Shown here piece by piece: positions 1-6,419 of a stretch of DNA of 12,407 nucleotides (position 1 is its first letter; every line of letters starts with the position of its first letter). This DNA comes from an uncultured Clostridia bacterium. Lineage in GTDB: Bacteria > Bacillota > Clostridia > TANB77 > CAG-508. The notes below the pieces were generated by a model, which did not search any database, was not told the origin of the DNA, and was given only the letters and a program-made list of their open reading frames with translations. The stretch is taken from the NCBI GenBank assembly GCA_944390305.1, contig CALXPX010000031.1, positions 1 through 12,407 on the forward strand. The letters are read 5' to 3'. The position numbers and the translations under genes are program-made.

Positions 1-280
1 AAAAAAATAATTAAACAATTATACAATAATTAAATATAATTTTAAATAAATTTTGTATGAATATAATAAAAATAAAAAAGTATATGTTGTTTTTATTATA
101 TGTAAACAGAAATTAAGTTGTATAATTTAGACGAAATTTCAAAATAAAAATGCGTGAGTAAAAATTGTCAAAAAGTATATAGTTTTTTTAAAATAGAAAA
201 AGAAAATACTGCTTAAGTTATATAAAAGATTTAAAAGCTTAGCTTTGAAAATTTGAAAAGTAAAAAAATAAAAATAGCAT

Positions 281-298
281 AGTAAATAATAATTTACT
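281..298. repeat. Small inverted repeat (7-bp stem, 4-base loop)
   Basis: AGTAAAT at 281-287 pairs with ATTTACT at 292-298 around the loop AATA. No T-run follows on the plus strand, so it does not look like a terminator for that strand. In sequence this A/T-rich it may be chance. Confidence 0.3.
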
Positions 299-482
299 TG
301 GGATACAATAAATTGAAAGAAAAAAATATTAAAAAGAGAAGTTTAAGAGATTAAGCATGAAAGTTAACATAAATTAAAAATAATAATGATTATAAATTGA
401 AATACAAAAACAAAAAATAGCGAAATAAAGTTACGAAACAATCGCTTGTCTTAATAGCAATATTTGAAAACAAACTATTGAA

Positions 483-511
483 TTGCAAAAATAGATCAAT
501 TAATTTATAAA
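483..511 (+). promoter_or_regulatory. Possible sigma-A promoter for the ATPase gene
   Basis: TTGCAA at 483-488 and TATAAA at 506-511 are separated by 17 bases. The -10 box matches 5 of 6 consensus bases and the -35 box about 4 of 6. It would give a 5' leader of roughly 130 bases before the TTG start at 650. Such matches arise easily by chance in sequence this A/T-rich, so the call is weak. Confidence 0.3.
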
Positions 512-649
512 ATGATATAGTATAAGATACATGTTTAAATATGATTAATATAATTTAAATTAAAAAATAATTAATTGAATTAAAATAATAAAATAAAAAA
601 ATAAATAATAAATAAAAATAAATAATATAAAATATTAAGGAGGAAAATT

Positions 650-2584
650 TTGAAAATAGAAAATATAAAAATTAATTCTTATGGAAATTTAAAAAATAAA
701 GAAATTAATTTTGAAAAATTAAATATTATTTATGGAAAAAATGAAAGTGGAAAATCTACTCTATTAAATTTTATAAAAAATATTTTTTATGGAATTTCAA
801 AAAATAAAAATGGAAAAAATATTTCAGATTTTGAAAAATATTATCCTTGGACTGGAGAAAGTTTTTCTGGAAAAATAAAATATGAATTAGATAATGAAAA
901 TAAATATGAAGTTTTTAGAGACTTTAATAAGAAGAATCCTAAGATATATAATGAGCAAATGGAAGATATTTCAGACAATTTTAAAATTGACAAAAAGACA
1001 GGAAATCACTTCTTTTTTGAACAAACAAATGTAGATGAAAATACATTTATGTCAACAGCTTTTGCAATGCAGAAAGAGATTTACATAAATAATACTGACC
1101 AGGGTATTTTACTACAAAAGATTTCAAACTTAGCGGATAGTGGCCTAGAAGATGTGTCATATAAGAAAGCAATGAGTAACTTAAACAGTATGTTACTTAA
1201 TGAAGTGGGAACCAACAATAGTAAAGAAAGACCTATTAACATCACTATGAGTAATATAGAAAAACATACTAATGACTTAAAGACAATAAATGAAACAAAG
1301 AATAGAAGATTTGAAATCGAAAATAGAATAAATGAAATAAGAGAAAAAAATATAATAGAAAATAATAAAGAAAGATTATTAGAAAAAATAAAATTTATTT
1401 TAGAAAAAAATAAAATAGAAAAAGAAAAAATAAAATTAAAAAAAGAATTATTAGAAGAAAATAAAAATAAAATAAAAAAATTAGATAATGAAAAAGATAA
1501 TTTATTAAATAAATTTAATAAATTAGAAAATAATTATAAAGAAAAAAATAAAAATATTAAAAAAATAAATAAAATAAAAATTATTAACTTAATTATTTTT
1601 ATATTTTTAATATTTATTAATATATTTAATTTTATTTTTATAAAAAACAAAATAATTAATATATTATTATTTTTATTAATTCCTATTTTTATTATTTATT
1701 TAATTTTTTCTATTATAAATAACAATAAAATAAAGATTAGTGAAAAAGAAAAAATAAATAAATTAAATGAAGAAAATAATGAAATTAATAAACAGATGGA
1801 AATTTTAGATGTACAAATAGAATTATTAGAAAAAAATAATGAAGAAATTGAAAAAGAAATTTCAAATATAAATAATGTACTTTCAAATTATATTATTTTA
1901 AATAAAAATGAAATAATAAAAGAATTTAGAAAAAATTATTCAGAAGATTATATATCTGAATTATTTGATTCTAATATAGATCTTTTAATAGAAAAAAATA
2001 AAAAAGAATTAAATGAATATAATTTAGAACTACATAAATTAGAAATAGATAATAAAAATATTGAACCAGAATTAGAGAAACTCTTAAATATAGAAGAAGC
2101 TTTAGCAATAGAAAAAGAAAAATTAGATGAATTAAAACAAAGAAAAGAGGAATATGAAATCACTAAGGAATTATTAGAAAAATCCTATGAAGAAATGAAG
2201 AAAAATGTATCTCCTAAATTTAATAAAGCTTTATCAGAAAATATAGAAAAAATATCAAATGGAAAATATAAAAATATATCAATTGGTGATGATTTAATGG
2301 TAGAACTTCAAGATGGCAGTTACATATCTGCTCAAAATTTAAGTGTAGGGACAATAGAACAAATTTATTTATCTTTAAGATTATCTATAATGAATGAACT
2401 ATCTAGTGAAAAGTTACCAGTTATGTTAGACGAACCTTTCGCATATTATGATGATGAAAGATTAAAAGCAGCTTTGGAGTTTTTAGATAAAATAGAAAAT
2501 CAAGTTATTTTATTTACTTGCACAAATAGAGAAAAAAAGATATTGGACGAAATGAATATAGATTATAATTATATAAATTTATAA
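650..2584 (+). CDS. Membrane-anchored SMC/Rad50-like AAA ATPase (YhaN-like)
   Basis: A 644-residue ABC-type ATPase of the RecF/SbcC/YhaN group. Seen: a Walker A motif GKNESGKST at residues 29-37; a long charged K/E/N-rich coiled-coil interrupted by two hydrophobic segments at about 311-333 and 334-358; a second coiled-coil to about 510; an ABC signature LSVGT at 564-568; and a Walker B motif LPVMLDEP at 589-596. This split nucleotide-binding domain is typical of DNA-repair ATPases that fold back on a coiled-coil. The paired membrane segments recall Bacillus YhaN, which is longer (about 960 residues). The start is TTG, fixed by a perfect AAGGAGG at 637-643 with a 6-base spacer. Relatives usually work with a YhaO/SbcD-type nuclease, but none lies in the window. 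Base composition is mosaic: about 12% G+C at 661-780, 31% at 1081-1200 and 7% at 1441-1560. Family assignment is firm; the role in DNA-end processing is inferred. Confidence 0.85.
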   Translation: MKIENIKINSYGNLKNKEINFEKLNIIYGKNESGKSTLLNFIKNIFYGISKNKNGKNISDFEKYYPWTGESFSGKIKYELDNENKYEVFRDFNKKNPKIYNEQMEDISDNFKIDKKTGNHFFFEQTNVDENTFMSTAFAMQKEIYINNTDQGILLQKISNLADSGLEDVSYKKAMSNLNSMLLNEVGTNNSKERPINITMSNIEKHTNDLKTINETKNRRFEIENRINEIREKNIIENNKERLLEKIKFILEKNKIEKEKIKLKKELLEENKNKIKKLDNEKDNLLNKFNKLENNYKEKNKNIKKINKIKIINLIIFIFLIFINIFNFIFIKNKIINILLFLLIPIFIIYLIFSIINNNKIKISEKEKINKLNEENNEINKQMEILDVQIELLEKNNEEIEKEISNINNVLSNYIILNKNEIIKEFRKNYSEDYISELFDSNIDLLIEKNKKELNEYNLELHKLEIDNKNIEPELEKLLNIEEALAIEKEKLDELKQRKEEYEITKELLEKSYEEMKKNVSPKFNKALSENIEKISNGKYKNISIGDDLMVELQDGSYISAQNLSVGTIEQIYLSLRLSIMNELSSEKLPVMLDEPFAYYDDERLKAALEFLDKIENQVILFTCTNREKKILDEMNIDYNYINL

Positions 2585-2588
2585 AATA

Positions 2589-2623
2589 AAGATAGCACAT
2601 AAATTAATTTAATGTGCTATCTT
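2589..2623. terminator. Bidirectional intrinsic terminator between the ATPase and CDF genes
   Basis: AAGATAGCACAT at 2589-2600 pairs perfectly over 12 bp with ATGTGCTATCTT at 2612-2623. On the plus strand CAATTTT follows; on the minus strand the stem is followed by a T-rich run. The stop codon and last codons of the CDF gene (minus strand) lie inside the hairpin, so the same element ends both convergent transcripts. Confidence 0.8.
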
Positions 2624-3500
2624 CAATTTTAGAATCAGTAGATTCTAAAGGATTTACATGTATTATCGCAAGATAAACAAAATCTAAATTATCTAAATCA
2701 TTTTCCAAATTATCTGCTATTTCATGACTTTCAAATGTAGATAAATTACCGTCTACAAATATGGTAATAGAAACCAAATACTTATACCCAACTGGAGTAG
2801 TATTTAAGTGATTATATTTTTTTATTTCAGGATACTTTTTTAGTACTTCTAATATTTTTTCTTTATCATCTTCATTTAGTGATTTATCCATTAAAACATT
2901 AAAACTTTCTATAAATATTTTTAATCCTGTATAAAAAATCCAAATAGATATTCCGATACCTACTATGCTATCAAACCAATATATATTTATTAAACTTAAT
3001 AATACAGATATTAATGTAAATGTTGTTATAATACAATCATTTCTATGGTCTTTTTTATTTGCTTCTAATAAAAGGTTATTAGAACTTTTTGAAAGTTTTG
3101 CTGTATATAAATATAAACCTAATTTTGTTACTATGGTTATTATACATACTACTACTAACATCCATGAAAATTCAAAAGTATCTTTATTTATTAATGATAT
3201 TATAGAGTCATAAAGGAGTTTTAAAGCTATAGCCATCATGGAAATACTAATGAACATAGAAAAAATATATTCAGCTTTACCATGACCTAAATTATGAGTA
3301 TCATCTTTAGGTTCACTAGCTATTTTACTTCCTATAAAAGTCATTAGCGATGCAAAAATATCTCCTGCACTATTAGCTGCATCTGCTATCATAGCTTGGC
3401 TGCTAGTTATAACTCCAATTATAGCTTTTATTATTAACAAAAATATATTGCCTAAAATTCCTAAAATACCAGCTAATTTGGTTTTTATGTATCTATCCAT
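2604..3500 (-). CDS. Cation diffusion facilitator (CDF) metal efflux protein, probably Mn/Fe type
   Basis: A 298-residue proton-driven divalent metal exporter of the inner membrane. Seen: six hydrophobic segments in the first 200 residues; the TM2 metal site in ADAANSAGD, with N43 and D47; the conserved loop GHGKAEY at 72-78; the TM5 site KDHRND with D151 and D155; and a soluble C-terminal domain containing a conserved HEIAD. The NxxxD plus DxxxD pattern is the one associated with manganese exporters such as MntE, whereas zinc exporters usually carry His in TM5; substrate is therefore inferred as Mn(II) or Fe(II). I prefer the ATG at 3498-3500 because an AAAAGGA lies 7 bases upstream; a TTG two codons earlier (3506) would sit only 1 base from it. 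The gene is transcribed away from prfA and ends in the terminator shared with the ATPase gene. Confidence 0.9.
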   Translation of the reverse strand: MDRYIKTKLAGILGILGNIFLLIIKAIIGVITSSQAMIADAANSAGDIFASLMTFIGSKIASEPKDDTHNLGHGKAEYIFSMFISISMMAIALKLLYDSIISLINKDTFEFSWMLVVVCIITIVTKLGLYLYTAKLSKSSNNLLLEANKKDHRNDCIITTFTLISVLLSLINIYWFDSIVGIGISIWIFYTGLKIFIESFNVLMDKSLNEDDKEKILEVLKKYPEIKKYNHLNTTPVGYKYLVSITIFVDGNLSTFESHEIADNLENDLDNLDFVYLAIIHVNPLESTDSKIEDSTLN

Positions 3501-3544
3501 AATCAAATCCTTTTCTAATTATAATATTATATTGCATAATTTTA

Positions 3545-3573
3545 ATTATATCACTTTAATTTATATAAGTAAA
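3545..3573 (-). promoter_or_regulatory. Probable sigma-A promoter of the CDF gene
   Basis: On the minus strand, TTTACT (3568-3573) and a perfect TATAAT (3545-3550) are separated by 17 bases. The -10 box lies 44 bases before the ATG at 3500. A second TATAAT-like match at 3526-3531 lacks a good -35 box. Confidence 0.5.
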
Positions 3574-3617
3574 TATAAATTATATTTGTTATACTAACCT
3601 CTGAATAATTAAAATGC

Positions 3618-3646
3618 TTGAAAGATATATAAAATTGTAGTATAAT
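3618..3646 (+). promoter_or_regulatory. Sigma-A promoter of prfA
   Basis: TTGAAA at 3618-3623 and a perfect TATAAT at 3641-3646 are separated by 17 bases. The implied start site leaves a leader of only about 20-25 bases before the prfA ATG, containing the AAAGGAG ribosome binding site at 3661-3667. Confidence 0.8.
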
Positions 3647-3675
3647 AAATAAGTCAATGAAAAGGAGAGTTATTT

Positions 3676-4737
3676 ATGTTTGAAAATTTAGATGCAGTTG
3701 AAAAGAGATATGAAGAATTAACTGTAAGGATTAGTGATCCAGATGTAATTGCTAATCAAAATGAATGGCGTAAAGATATGAAAGAACATTCAGATTTAGA
3801 GCCAGTTGTAATGAAATATAGAGAATACAAAGAAGTTTTACGTAATTTAGAAGAAGCTAAAGAAATGATGAATGATAAGGAATTAAAAGATTTAGCAGAA
3901 GAAGAAATGTTAAATGCAAAAGAACAATTGCCAAGACTAGAAGAAGAACTAAAAGTACTATTAATTCCTAAAGATCCTGACGATGATAAAAACGTTATTT
4001 GCGAAATAAGAGCAGGAGCAGGTGGAGAAGAAGCAGCTTTATTTGCAGGAACACTATTTAGAATGTATGCTATGTATGCAGATAGAAAACATTGGAAATT
4101 AGAAGTTTTAAATGAGAATGAAACAGGCCTTGGCGGATACAAAGAAATATCTTTTATGATAAAAGGTAATGGAGCGTACAGTAGATTAAAATATGAAAGT
4201 GGTGTTCATAGGGTTCAGAGAGTACCAGAGACTGAAGCTAGTGGAAGAATTCATACATCAACAGCAACTGTTGCAGTTCTTCCAGAGGTAGAAGATGTAG
4301 AAGTGGATATAAATCCAGCTGACATAAAAATGGAAGTGTTTAGGGCATCAGGAGCAGGAGGACAACATGTTAATAAAACATCTTCAGCAGTAAGATTAAT
4401 TCATATTCCAACAGGAATGGTTGCAGAATGTCAGACTGAAAGATCACAAGTACAAAATAGGGAATACGCTATGAAATTACTTCGTTCAAGATTATATGAA
4501 CAAGAAAAATTAAAAAGAGATAGTGAACTTGAAAATGAGAGAAGAAGCCAAATAGGTAGTGCTGATAGAAGTGAAAAGATAAGAACATATAATTATCCTC
4601 AAGGTAGAATTACTGATCATAGGATAGGAATGAGTATTTATCAAATGGATAACTTCTTAAATGGGGATTTAGATGAGATGATAGATAATTTAGCAGCGGC
4701 AGATACAGCAGAAAAATTAAAAGGTAATGAAGAATAA
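3676..4737 (+). CDS. prfA: Peptide chain release factor 1 (RF1)
   Basis: RF1 recognises UAA and UAG stop codons in the ribosomal A site and triggers release of the finished protein. The 353-residue product has the usual length. Seen: the class I N-terminal helical domain (about 1-100); GAGGEEA at 114-120; the codon-recognition tripeptide PET at 184-186 (the PxT signature of RF1, as opposed to SPF of RF2); and the catalytic GGQ at 228-230 within GAGGQHVNKTSSAVRL. The ATG is placed by AAAGGAG with an 8-base spacer. In many Bacillota prmC, whose product methylates the GGQ glutamine, sits next to prfA; here the upstream neighbour is the divergent CDF gene, so prmC must lie elsewhere. A ZIP transporter gene follows after 50 bases and may be reached by read-through. 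Confidence 0.97.
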   Translation: MFENLDAVEKRYEELTVRISDPDVIANQNEWRKDMKEHSDLEPVVMKYREYKEVLRNLEEAKEMMNDKELKDLAEEEMLNAKEQLPRLEEELKVLLIPKDPDDDKNVICEIRAGAGGEEAALFAGTLFRMYAMYADRKHWKLEVLNENETGLGGYKEISFMIKGNGAYSRLKYESGVHRVQRVPETEASGRIHTSTATVAVLPEVEDVEVDINPADIKMEVFRASGAGGQHVNKTSSAVRLIHIPTGMVAECQTERSQVQNREYAMKLLRSRLYEQEKLKRDSELENERRSQIGSADRSEKIRTYNYPQGRITDHRIGMSIYQMDNFLNGDLDEMIDNLAAADTAEKLKGNEE

Positions 4738-4738
4738 G

Positions 4739-4787
4739 AATAAAACTCTTTTTTAGATAATAAAATTATTTAAAAAGGAGTTTTATT
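4739..4787 (+). promoter_or_regulatory. Hairpin burying the ZIP ribosome binding site (possible attenuator)
   Basis: AATAAAACTC plus a T-run (4739-4755) pairs with 4771-4787 to give a 17-bp stem with one G-U pair and a 15-base loop. The ribosome binding site AAAGGAG (4774-4780) is entirely within the 3' arm, and the arm ends directly before the ATG at 4788. It begins 1 base after the prfA stop codon. It could act as a weak intrinsic terminator of prfA (the stem ends in TTTTATT) or as a translational gate for the transporter. It matches no riboswitch class I know. Confidence 0.55.
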
Positions 4788-5525
4788 ATGCTTGAAATAT
4801 CTTTATTAGGTTTATTTTTTGGAACAATAGGAACAACAATTGGTGGAATTATAGGGATTGTATCTAAAAAGAATTCAAATAGATTCTTAAGTTTTATATT
4901 ATCATGTGCGTCAGGATTAATGCTTGCAGTTATTTGTTTTGACTTAATTCCAGATTCAATAGAAATATCTTCTATATATATCACAATTTTAGGAATTATA
5001 TTAGGAATAATTATTATGATGATGTGTGATAACTTAGTCCAAAAAAAATTTAATAGTAAAGTAGTAGAAAATGACAGGAATGCTGGATTGTTAAAAACGG
5101 GAATTATAGTAAGTATAGGTCTTGCACTTCATAATATTCCAGAAGGCTTAGCAATAGGTTCTGGTTTTGATGCATCTTTAGCTTTAGGATATTCACTTGC
5201 AATAGCAATTTGTTTGCATGACATACCAGAAGGGATTTCAATGGCAATACCTATGAAAAATGGTGGAATGAAACCATGGAAAGTAATGATGTATGTTATT
5301 TTATCAGGAATTGCTACAGGACTAGGAGCTTTAATAGGAGCTTTTATTGGTAATATATCTGAGCAAGTTATAGCTGTATGTTTGGCTTTTGCTGCAGGAG
5401 CTATGCTTTATATTGTATCAGGTGAACTTATACCGGAATCTAATAAATTATATCAAGGAAGAATAAGTGCAATTGGTAACATGCTTGGTTTTATAGTAGG
5501 TTTATTTGCAATGATTGTAAGTTAA
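4788..5525 (+). CDS. ZIP-family divalent metal transporter (GufA-like)
   Basis: An integral membrane protein of 245 residues that probably imports Zn(II), Fe(II) or Mn(II). Seen: about eight hydrophobic segments; the two conserved metal-binding helices, HNIPEG at 115-120 (TM4) and HDIPEG at 144-149 (TM5); and a short variable loop at about 84-103 between TM3 and TM4. Unlike many ZIPs the loop has no histidine cluster. The C-terminal part (GELIPES) is also typical. The ATG start follows AAAGGAG with 7 intervening bases, but that site is locked in a hairpin. No separate promoter is obvious in the 50-base gap, so expression may come from the prfA promoter. A neighbouring CDF exporter makes the region a possible metal-balance locus. 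The family is certain; the metal is not determinable from sequence. Confidence 0.93.
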   Translation: MLEISLLGLFFGTIGTTIGGIIGIVSKKNSNRFLSFILSCASGLMLAVICFDLIPDSIEISSIYITILGIILGIIIMMMCDNLVQKKFNSKVVENDRNAGLLKTGIIVSIGLALHNIPEGLAIGSGFDASLALGYSLAIAICLHDIPEGISMAIPMKNGGMKPWKVMMYVILSGIATGLGALIGAFIGNISEQVIAVCLAFAAGAMLYIVSGELIPESNKLYQGRISAIGNMLGFIVGLFAMIVS

Positions 5526-5548
5526 AAAAGAAAAATAACTAAAACTTA

Positions 5549-5577
5549 TTGACTACTTTATTAAAATATAGTACAAT
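5549..5577 (+). promoter_or_regulatory. Sigma-A promoter of pcrA
   Basis: TTGACT at 5549-5554 and TACAAT at 5572-5577 are separated by 17 bases; each box matches 5 of 6 consensus positions. It starts 23 bases after the ZIP stop codon, so pcrA is a separate transcription unit. Confidence 0.75.
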
Positions 5578-5584
5578 TTCTTTG

Positions 5585-5598
5585 CGAACAAAGGTTTT
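5585..5598 (+). promoter_or_regulatory. LexA/DinR-like box at the pcrA transcription start
   Basis: CGAACAAAGGTTTT matches 12 of 14 positions of the Bacillus LexA (DinR) consensus CGAACRNRYGTTYC. It begins 8 bases after the -10 box, where a bound repressor would block initiation. E. coli uvrD, encoding a related helicase, is SOS-regulated, so the position makes sense. The right half-site is GTTT instead of GTTC, which weakens the match. Confidence 0.45.
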
Positions 5599-5615
5599 GA
5601 AGAAAGGACTATACA

Positions 5616-6419
5616 ATGGAAGAATTATTAGAAGAATTAAACCCAAAACAAAAAGAAGCTGTACTTGAAACAGATGGACCTTGCCTAGTTATAGCAGGAG
5701 CAGGATCAGGAAAAACAAAGGTTTTAACCTATAAAATAAGTTACTTAATGAAAGAAAAAAATATAAAACCTTGGAATATTTTAGCTATTACCTTTACAAA
5801 TAAAGCAGCAAGTGAAATGAAAGAAAGAGTGCAAGCATTAGTTGGTGATGCTACTGATGATATTTGGCTAGGAACATTTCATTCAATTTGTGTAAGAATA
5901 CTTAGAAAGTTTATAGATAGATTAGGATATGATACATCTTTTGCAATTTTTGATACAACAGATCAAAAAACTCTTATAAAAAATTGCATGAAAGAGCTTA
6001 ATATAGATTCGAAACTTTTTACAGAAAAATCAATATTGTCTGAAATAAGTAATGCTAAAAATGACATGCTTACTCCTGAAAAATATGAACAAAGAGCAAA
6101 TGGAGACTACAGAAAGGAAATCATTTCTAAGGTATATTATTTATATCAGAAAAAATTAAAAATAAATAATGCTATAGATTTTGATGATATTATTAATTTT
6201 ACTATTCAAATTCTAAGTGATAATGCAGATATATTAGATTATTATTCAAATAAATTTAAATATGTTTTAGTAGATGAGTATCAAGATACAAATAAATCTC
6301 AATTTATGCTTGTATCTCTTTTAGCATCAAGATTTGGAAATATTACAGTTGTAGGAGATAATGACCAATCAATATATCGTTTTAGACGGAGCCGATATAA
6401 CAAATATATTAAACTTTGA
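5616..6419 (+). CDS. pcrA: ATP-dependent DNA helicase PcrA, N-terminal part (frameshifted)
   Basis: PcrA is the superfamily 1A 3'-5' helicase of Gram-positive bacteria, acting in nucleotide excision repair, replication restart and removal of RecA. This frame gives 267 residues: Q motif region (NPKQKEAV), Walker A AGAGSGKT at 27-34, motif Ia FTNKAASEM, motif II DEYQD at 220-224, and motif III GDNDQSIYRFR at 247-257. Homology ends at R257; the last 10 residues are out of frame and stop at 6417-6419. The start is fixed by AAAGGA at 5603-5608, 7 bases before ATG. Removing one base at 6387 joins it to the downstream frame to give a normal 769-residue protein. As it stands this fragment lacks motifs IV-VI and could not be a helicase. 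Many Bacillota carry ligA next to pcrA; here a terminator follows instead. Confidence 0.9.
   Translation: MEELLEELNPKQKEAVLETDGPCLVIAGAGSGKTKVLTYKISYLMKEKNIKPWNILAITFTNKAASEMKERVQALVGDATDDIWLGTFHSICVRILRKFIDRLGYDTSFAIFDTTDQKTLIKNCMKELNIDSKLFTEKSILSEISNAKNDMLTPEKYEQRANGDYRKEIISKVYYLYQKKLKINNAIDFDDIINFTIQILSDNADILDYYSNKFKYVLVDEYQDTNKSQFMLVSLLASRFGNITVVGDNDQSIYRFRRSRYNKYIKL
6384..6390 (+). other. pcrA: Frameshift point in pcrA (one extra C at 6387)
   Basis: The expected codons AGA GGA GCC (R-G-A of motif III) read AGA-C-GGA-GCC. In the zero frame this produces CGG AGC CGA and a stop ten codons later. The extra base is not in a homopolymer, so a simple run-length error is not the explanation. 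I found no other in-frame CGG codon in the window's coding sequences. Options are a sequencing or assembly error, a true null mutation, or +1 recoding at a rare codon. Confidence 0.85.

Larger units (their letters stand above)
1..649. other. A/T-rich intergenic region without a recognisable gene
   Basis: No open frame with a credible start, ribosome binding site and protein-like composition was found on either strand. Base composition is uneven: 421-480 has 17 G/C in 60 bases, while 541-600 has only 2 in 60. The plus strand is strongly A-biased. Visible structures are a small hairpin at 281-298 and a possible promoter at 483-511. In Bacillus the YhaN-type ATPase is preceded by a YhaO-type nuclease gene; no trace of one could be read here. 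The stretch could be a long leader of the ATPase gene, decayed sequence, or the far side of an unseen upstream gene. Confidence 0.6.

Noticed and set aside
421..508. 29-codon open stretch in the 5' intergenic region
   Set aside because: No start codon or ribosome binding site, directly preceded by TAG; too short to separate from chance.
1..649. Structured RNA in the 5' intergenic region
   Set aside because: Only short A/T-rich hairpins (281-298) and a 5-bp stem at 419-446; no match to a known RNA family could be recognised.
1948..2163. Antisense open frame within the ATPase gene
   Set aside because: Low-complexity serine/phenylalanine product that mirrors the coiled-coil codons; no ribosome binding site.
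650..2584. ATPase as part of an anti-phage system
   Set aside because: No nuclease, methylase, toxin or other defence partner is visible, and the flanking genes are housekeeping.
2965..3213. Plus-strand open frame inside the CDF gene
   Set aside because: Shadow of a well-supported minus-strand membrane protein gene.
3756..4142. Minus-strand open frame inside prfA
   Set aside because: Serine-rich shadow of prfA, which is certain from its GGQ and PET motifs.
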